From contig URVD01000054.1 of assembly GCA_900551195.1 (NCBI GenBank), positions 1 through 9,469 on the forward strand: a stretch of DNA of 9,469 bases, in the 5' to 3' direction. The notes beneath the pieces are model-generated. The model saw only the letters and a program-made list of their open reading frames with translations, had not been told where the DNA came from and searched no databases. The DNA comes from an uncultured Collinsella sp. GTDB taxonomy: Bacteria > Actinomycetota > Coriobacteriia > Coriobacteriales > Coriobacteriaceae. Shown here one piece after another: positions 9,318-9,469 of this stretch. How positions within the stretch are numbered: the first letter of the stretch is position 1; each line of letters begins with the position of its first letter. The position numbers were made by a program, and so were the translations under genes.

Positions 9318-9378
9318 ACCATCACAACATTCGACGTTTTTCGCCAAAATCGGAAAAAGCATCGAATGTTGTGATGGT
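9318..9378. repeat. Long palindromic repeat, copy 2
   Basis: A perfect 17-bp inverted repeat: left arm ACCATCACAACATTCGA (9318-9334), right arm 9362-9378. It matches copy 1 at 59 of 61 positions and has the same orientation, 1242 bp away. It sits 40 bases after the stop of the nuclease-like gene, but its tail (GGTTTGTATGC) is a poorer U-tract than that of copy 1. The remaining 9382-9469 holds no gene I can support. Confidence 0.9.
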
Positions 9379-9469
9379 TTGTATGCTGAGGATGGGCTTG
9401 GAAAGTCCGTTTTGCTCGAGGCAACCTGTCCTGTCGTACGGGTGTCGGCATGATTCTCTCGTGGGGTAT

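Noticed and set aside
8074..9378. The two palindromes as a CRISPR array or an insertion-sequence pair
   Set aside because: Only two copies are present, 1242 bp apart, with no regular spacers. They are direct rather than inverted with respect to each other, no target-site duplication was seen, and the enclosed protein is not a recognisable transposase.
9450..9469. Possible start of another gene (ATG ATT CTC TCG TGG GGT)
   Set aside because: Only six codons fit in the window and no clear ribosome binding site precedes the ATG, so it cannot be supported.

Overview
The window is high-GC bacterial DNA with strong G/C preference at third codon positions, GTG used as a start, and short gene overlaps. 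Gene content and protein style point to an actinomycete of the class Coriobacteriia, probably Collinsella or a close relative. That assignment comes from pattern recognition and was not checked by a search. All main genes look intact; the one clear sign of decay is a short stretch between ligA and the MATE gene.

Layout, left to right. Positions 1-212 are non-coding: an intrinsic-terminator-like hairpin (4-26), a second hairpin (35-65), then the leader of ligA. The NAD-dependent DNA ligase gene ligA runs 213-2441 (+). A 59-codon small ORF overlaps its stop codon by one base (2441-2620, +). On the opposite strand lies what looks like the C-terminal tail of a lost regulator of the MerR/GyrI-like effector-domain type (2612-2706). 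A MATE-family efflux pump is encoded on the minus strand (2707-4053), convergent with ligA. The 259-bp gap to the next gene is a divergent control region. It holds a MerR-type promoter/operator for the MATE gene (dyad between a -35 and a -10 spaced 19 bp) and a good sigma-70 promoter for the plus-strand genes.

Positions 4313-8024 (+) hold a two-gene operon overlapping by 8 bp. It encodes the two half-transporters of a heterodimeric ABC exporter. The first subunit carries Asp for the catalytic Glu and Gln for the switch His. The second has the canonical Glu and His but an altered signature motif (LSQGQ). Together they should give one degenerate and one catalytic ATP site, as in known heterodimeric multidrug exporters.

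The last part (8025-9469) holds one ORF (8240-9277, +) for a protein with an AbiEi-like N-terminal part and a DUF559/Vsr-like nuclease-fold C-terminal part. The ORF is bracketed by two direct copies of a 61-bp long palindrome (8076-8136 and 9318-9378) that differ at only two positions. This repeat-gene-repeat unit is the least explained structure in the window and the best candidate for something undescribed.

Functionally, the window combines a housekeeping replication/repair gene, a drug-efflux region (a MATE pump and an ABC exporter divergently transcribed from a shared intergenic region), and an accessory nuclease-like gene associated with repeated palindromes.
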